DNA of 64,000 nt. Source: CAWGHZ01 sp963775315 (GTDB lineage: Bacteria > Pseudomonadota > Alphaproteobacteria > MPNO01 > DASWLB01). Below, one piece after another: positions 61,150 through 64,000 of the stretch. How positions within the stretch are numbered: the stretch's first letter is position 1; every line of letters starts with the position of its first letter. The stretch is taken from the NCBI GenBank assembly GCA_963775315.1, contig CAVZIN010000011.1, forward strand, positions 186,001 to 250,000, given 5' to 3'. Position numbers and translations under genes: made by a program. The notes below the pieces were generated by a model. It made no database searches. It was given only the letters and a program-made list of their open reading frames with translations, and was not told the DNA's origin.

Positions 61150-62451
61150 ATGGCGCGCGCGGCGGACGACGACGGGCTTCTCACGGTCGAGATCGAGCGG
61201 ATCGGCGCCGGCGGCGACGGCATCGCCCGGACCGGCGCGGGCCCGCTTTACGTGCCGTTCGCCCTGCCGGGCGAGCGGGTGACGGTACGGCCGGGCCCGC
61301 GGGCGGGCGAAGGGCGGCGGGCCGACATCGTCGCGCGCGAAACCGCCTCGCTCGACCGCGCGTCCCCACCCTGCCGCCATTTCGGCCTCTGCGGCGGCTG
61401 CGCCCTGCAGCATTACGCCGCCGCGCCCTATCTCGACTGGAAACGCGAGATCGTCGCCGAGGCGCTCGGAAGGCGCGGGCTTGCGCCGGAGATAGAGCCC
61501 GTCGTCCCGGTCGGGCCGGCCAGCCGCCGGATCGCGCGGTTCGGCGCCCAGCGCACCCGTGCCGGGCTCGTGCTCGGTTTCGCCGCCTCCGGAAGCGAGA
61601 CCCTGGTCGACCTCGCGGCGTGCCCGGTCCTGGCCCCCGCCATCGCCAAGGCTCTTCCGGGGCTCCGCGAGCTCGCCGCCGCGGCGCTTACACCCGGCGC
61701 GACGGCCGAGCTTCCGGTGACGCTCGCCGAGTCCGGTCTCGACATTGTCCTGCGCAGCACGCGTGCCCCCGACCTCGCCGCGCGCCAGCGCCTCGCCGCC
61801 CTCGCCCGCGAGGCGGGACTCGCGCGGCTCTCCTGGCAGGAGGCGGGAACGGCGCGCGGCCGTTCGGCCGGCCCGCCCGAGCCGATCGCCGCGCTTCGCG
61901 CCGTGCGGGTGACGCTATCGGGCGTCGCGGTCGATCTGCCGCCGGCCGCGTTCGTCCAGCCGACCGCAGCGGGCGAGGCGACGCTGGTGAGCGCGGCGAC
62001 GGCGGCGCTCGCGGGGGCCCGGCGCGTCGCCGACCTCTATGCCGGTTGCGGGCCGTTCGCCTTCGCGCTGGCCGGGGCGGGGGCCCGGGTGCTTGCCATC
62101 GAATCCGATCCCGCCATGGCCGCCGCGCTCGACGGGGCCGCGCGCCGGGCTGCCCAGGGGCGCGTCTCGGTCGAGGCGCGCGACCTCGCGCGACGGCCGC
62201 TGCTTGGCGGCGAGCTGGACCGGCTCGACGGGCTGGTGCTCGACCCGCCGCGCCCCGGCGCCGCGCACCAGGCGGCGGAGATCGCCCGGTCGAAGATCGC
62301 GACCGTAGTCTACGTCTCGTGCAATCCGCAGAGCTTCGCCCGCGACGCGCGCACGCTGGTCGATGGCGGCTACCGGCTGGAAAGGGTCACGCCGCTCGAC
62401 CAGTTCGTCTGGTCGCCCCATGTCGAGCTTGTGGCGGTTTTCGAGAGGTAG
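61150..62451 (+). CDS. Class I SAM-dependent RNA m5U methyltransferase (RlmD/TrmA family)
   Basis: A 433-residue protein. The N-terminus is a TRAM-like domain (VEIERIGAGGDGIAR). A [4Fe-4S] site is set by CRHFGLCGGC and a later Cys in AACPVLA. The SAM fold has LYAGCGPFAFALA and VLDPPRPGA, and the catalytic Cys is in VYVSCNPQSFARD. It probably makes 5-methyluridine in 23S rRNA; target position cannot be read from sequence. I start at ATG 61150; a TTG lies 9 bases upstream. Confidence 0.92.
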   Translation: MARAADDDGLLTVEIERIGAGGDGIARTGAGPLYVPFALPGERVTVRPGPRAGEGRRADIVARETASLDRASPPCRHFGLCGGCALQHYAAAPYLDWKREIVAEALGRRGLAPEIEPVVPVGPASRRIARFGAQRTRAGLVLGFAASGSETLVDLAACPVLAPAIAKALPGLRELAAAALTPGATAELPVTLAESGLDIVLRSTRAPDLAARQRLAALAREAGLARLSWQEAGTARGRSAGPPEPIAALRAVRVTLSGVAVDLPPAAFVQPTAAGEATLVSAATAALAGARRVADLYAGCGPFAFALAGAGARVLAIESDPAMAAALDGAARRAAQGRVSVEARDLARRPLLGGELDRLDGLVLDPPRPGAAHQAAEIARSKIATVVYVSCNPQSFARDARTLVDGGYRLERVTPLDQFVWSPHVELVAVFER

Positions 62452-62462
62452 CGTTCAAGTAA

Positions 62463-62510
62463 ATTGTCACCCCGGCTCGCCTCGCTTCGCGGCTCGGCCG
62501 GGATGACAAT
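62463..62510. repeat. Dispersed-type palindrome between convergent genes
   Basis: ATTGTCA...TGACAAT form the outer arms, with CCCGGC...GCCGGG inside, around a GCTTCGCGG loop region. It fills the gap between the RNA methyltransferase and aroC. No T-tract follows. It resembles another widespread dispersed palindrome of GC-rich proteobacteria and may end transcription from both sides. Confidence 0.6.
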
Positions 62511-62522
62511 CTTTGTGTTGCG

Positions 62523-63593
62523 CTACCCCACCTGGGCGCGGTGGCGCAGCAAATGATCGGCCAGCACGCAAGCCACCATCGCCTCGCCGATGGGGACGGC
62601 GCGGATGCCGACGCAGGGATCGTGCCGCCCCTTGGTCTGGATCGTCGCGTTCTTGCCCTGGGCGGTCACGGTGCGGCGCGGGGTGAGGATCGAGCTCGTC
62701 GGCTTCACCGCGAAGCGGGCGACGATCTCCTGCCCGGTCGAGATGCCGCCCAATATGCCGCCCGCGTTGTTCGACGTGAAGCGCACCTTGCCGCCGCGCA
62801 TGCGCATCTCGTCGGCGTTCTCCTCGCCGGTGAGCTGGGCGGCGGCGAAGCCGGCGCCGATCTCGACGCCTTTCACCGCGTTGATGCCCATGAGCGCGGC
62901 GGCGAGGTCGGAATCGAGCTTGCCGTAGATCGGTGCGCCGAACCCCGCCGGCACGCCTTCCGCCACGATCTCGATCACCGCGCCGACCGACGAGCCGTCC
63001 TTGCGTACCCGGTCGAGATAGCTCTCCCAAGCCTTGGCCGTGTCGGCGTCGGGGCACCAGAACGGGTTCTTGGGCACCTGGCGCCAGTCCCATCGCGCGC
63101 GGTCGACCGCCATCTCGCCGATCCGGACCAGCGCGCCGCGGATGCGCACCTTGTCGCCCAGCACCTTGCGGGCGATGGCGCCGGCGGCGACGCGGCAGGC
63201 CGTCTCGCGCGCCGAGGACCGCCCGCCGCCGCGATAGTCGCGGATGCCGTACTTGGCGTCGTAGGCGTAGTCGGCGTGGCCCGGCCGGTAGAGGTCCTTG
63301 ATGTCCGCGTAATCCTTGGACCGCGCGTCCTCGTTCCGGATAAGAAGGCTGATCGGCGTGCCGGTGGTCAGCCCGTCGAGCGTGCCGGACAGGATCTCGA
63401 CGCGGTCGGGCTCGCGCCGCTGCGTCACGAAGCGCGACGTGCCGGGCCGACGCTTGTCGAGATGCAGCTGGATGTCATCGGCCGAGATCGGGATACGCGG
63501 CGGCACGCCGTCGACCACGCAGCCGATGGCGGGCCCGTGGCTTTCGCCCCAGGTCGTGACGCGGAAAAGATGGCCGAAACTGTTGTGCGACAT
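62523..63593 (-). CDS. aroC: Chorismate synthase
   Basis: A 356-residue enzyme for the last step of the shikimate pathway (EPSP to chorismate), using reduced FMN. Signatures: FRVTTWGESHGPAIGCVVDG at the N-terminus, YRGGGRSSARETACRVAAGA, and RHDPCVGIRAVPIGEAM at the end. Length and start match the family. It is divergent from the luciferase-like gene. Confidence 0.97.
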   Translation of the reverse strand: MSHNSFGHLFRVTTWGESHGPAIGCVVDGVPPRIPISADDIQLHLDKRRPGTSRFVTQRREPDRVEILSGTLDGLTTGTPISLLIRNEDARSKDYADIKDLYRPGHADYAYDAKYGIRDYRGGGRSSARETACRVAAGAIARKVLGDKVRIRGALVRIGEMAVDRARWDWRQVPKNPFWCPDADTAKAWESYLDRVRKDGSSVGAVIEIVAEGVPAGFGAPIYGKLDSDLAAALMGINAVKGVEIGAGFAAAQLTGEENADEMRMRGGKVRFTSNNAGGILGGISTGQEIVARFAVKPTSSILTPRRTVTAQGKNATIQTKGRHDPCVGIRAVPIGEAMVACVLADHLLRHRAQVG

Positions 63594-63642
63594 GGCTGAG
63601 GCTGCTCAAATACCACGTCCCACGGCGCAAAGGAATTCGGCC

Positions 63643-64000
63643 ATGAAGTTTCTGTGGTTCCACCTCATGCCCTATACGGAGCTGCCCGAAGATTTCAAGG
63701 AAAAGCACCGCTCCGTCTGGGTGGACATCGATTCCGGCCTGTTCCGGCCGGAGCGCGGGCACCACATGTACAACGATTTCATGGACGAGCTGGAATACGC
63801 TGCCGATTGCGGGTTCGACGCGATCTGCGTCAACGAGCACCATTCCAATGGCTACGGGCTGATGCCCTCGCCCAACCTGATCGCGGCCGCGCTCGCCCGG
63901 CGCACCTCCGACACCGCCATCTGCGTCATGGGCAACTCGCTCGCCCTCTACAACCCGCCGACCCGCGTCGCGGAGGAGTTCGCGATGCTCGACTGCATTT
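63643..64000 (+). CDS. LLM-class flavin-dependent oxidoreductase (cut by window edge)
   Basis: Only the first 119 codons are present. The bacterial luciferase-like fold is recognisable from MKFLWFHLMPYTELP, then the DCGFDAICVNEHHSNGYGLMPSPN block and VMGNSLALYNPPTRVAEE. These enzymes use FMNH2 and oxygen on alkanes, sulfonates and similar substrates. AAGGA lies nine bases before the ATG. The right edge cuts the gene, so the substrate class cannot be judged. Confidence 0.85.
   Translation, partial: MKFLWFHLMPYTELPEDFKEKHRSVWVDIDSGLFRPERGHHMYNDFMDELEYAADCGFDAICVNEHHSNGYGLMPSPNLIAAALARRTSDTAICVMGNSLALYNPPTRVAEEFAMLDCI

Overview
This is a 64 kb, very GC-rich, gene-dense chromosomal window, most likely from an alphaproteobacterium; the order cannot be decided from the sequence alone. 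The hints are a SUF operon headed by an IscR-like SUF regulator, high GC with many ATGA/GTGA stop-start overlaps, several periplasmic solute-binding proteins of TRAP/TAXI type, OpgC and SGNH surface proteins, and a CtrA-like box ahead of a motility-like operon. I see no phage, insertion sequence, CRISPR array, tRNA or rRNA. No gap between genes exceeds 300 bases. Layout: 0-8.5 kb holds a cut methyltransferase, a metallo-beta-lactamase-fold hydrolase, an NMT1-like binding protein, a pair of M24/creatinase-fold proteins (one apparently non-catalytic), a DUF423 protein, a TAXI binding protein, an enolase-superfamily enzyme and a TauD-type dioxygenase. 8.6-17 kb holds a small secreted protein, an OmpA-type porin broken by a frameshift, and the operon sufR-like/sufB/C/D/S/U/T/A behind a perfect palindromic operator. 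17-22 kb is a three-gene envelope operon: two MotB-like proteins, one with a degenerate OmpA fold, and a 1107-residue periplasmic protein with three AMIN-like repeats and an alpha-solenoid. 22-31 kb is mostly housekeeping and transport: map, a CinA-type protein, an EamA transporter, a phosphoesterase, two tandem TRAP binding proteins, glutathione-dependent formaldehyde dehydrogenase, a frameshifted SIMPL protein and dapA. 31.4-34.8 kb is the most unusual part: a MetE-like gene followed by a cobalt-type nitrile hydratase / thiocyanate hydrolase-like operon. Its beta subunit is dispersed over four small overlapping genes with four copies of the N-terminal helical domain, and its alpha subunit begins with twelve alternating histidines. 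A TauE/SafE transporter follows. 35.7-42.9 kb has two EamA transporters, an OpgC-type acyltransferase with two paralogous SGNH proteins (one lacking catalytic residues), and an orphan xanthine-dehydrogenase-type molybdenum subunit. 42.9-48.2 kb has a PQQ sugar dehydrogenase and a three-gene phosphorelay. 48.2-53.9 kb is a sulfur-oxidation locus: soeABC (cytoplasmic sulfite dehydrogenase) divergent from a persulfide dioxygenase, together able in principle to take persulfide to sulfite to sulfate. 54-58 kb carries a deacetylase-like gene and xseB-ispA-dxs. A MntA/HepT-like toxin-antitoxin pair overlaps the end of dxs. 58.8-64 kb has a second MetE-like gene, a TlyA-type methyltransferase, a small membrane protein, an RNA m5U methyltransferase, aroC and a truncated luciferase-like monooxygenase. 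Two independent single-base frameshifts (ompA-like and SIMPL) may be real or may be assembly errors; the sequence alone cannot tell.
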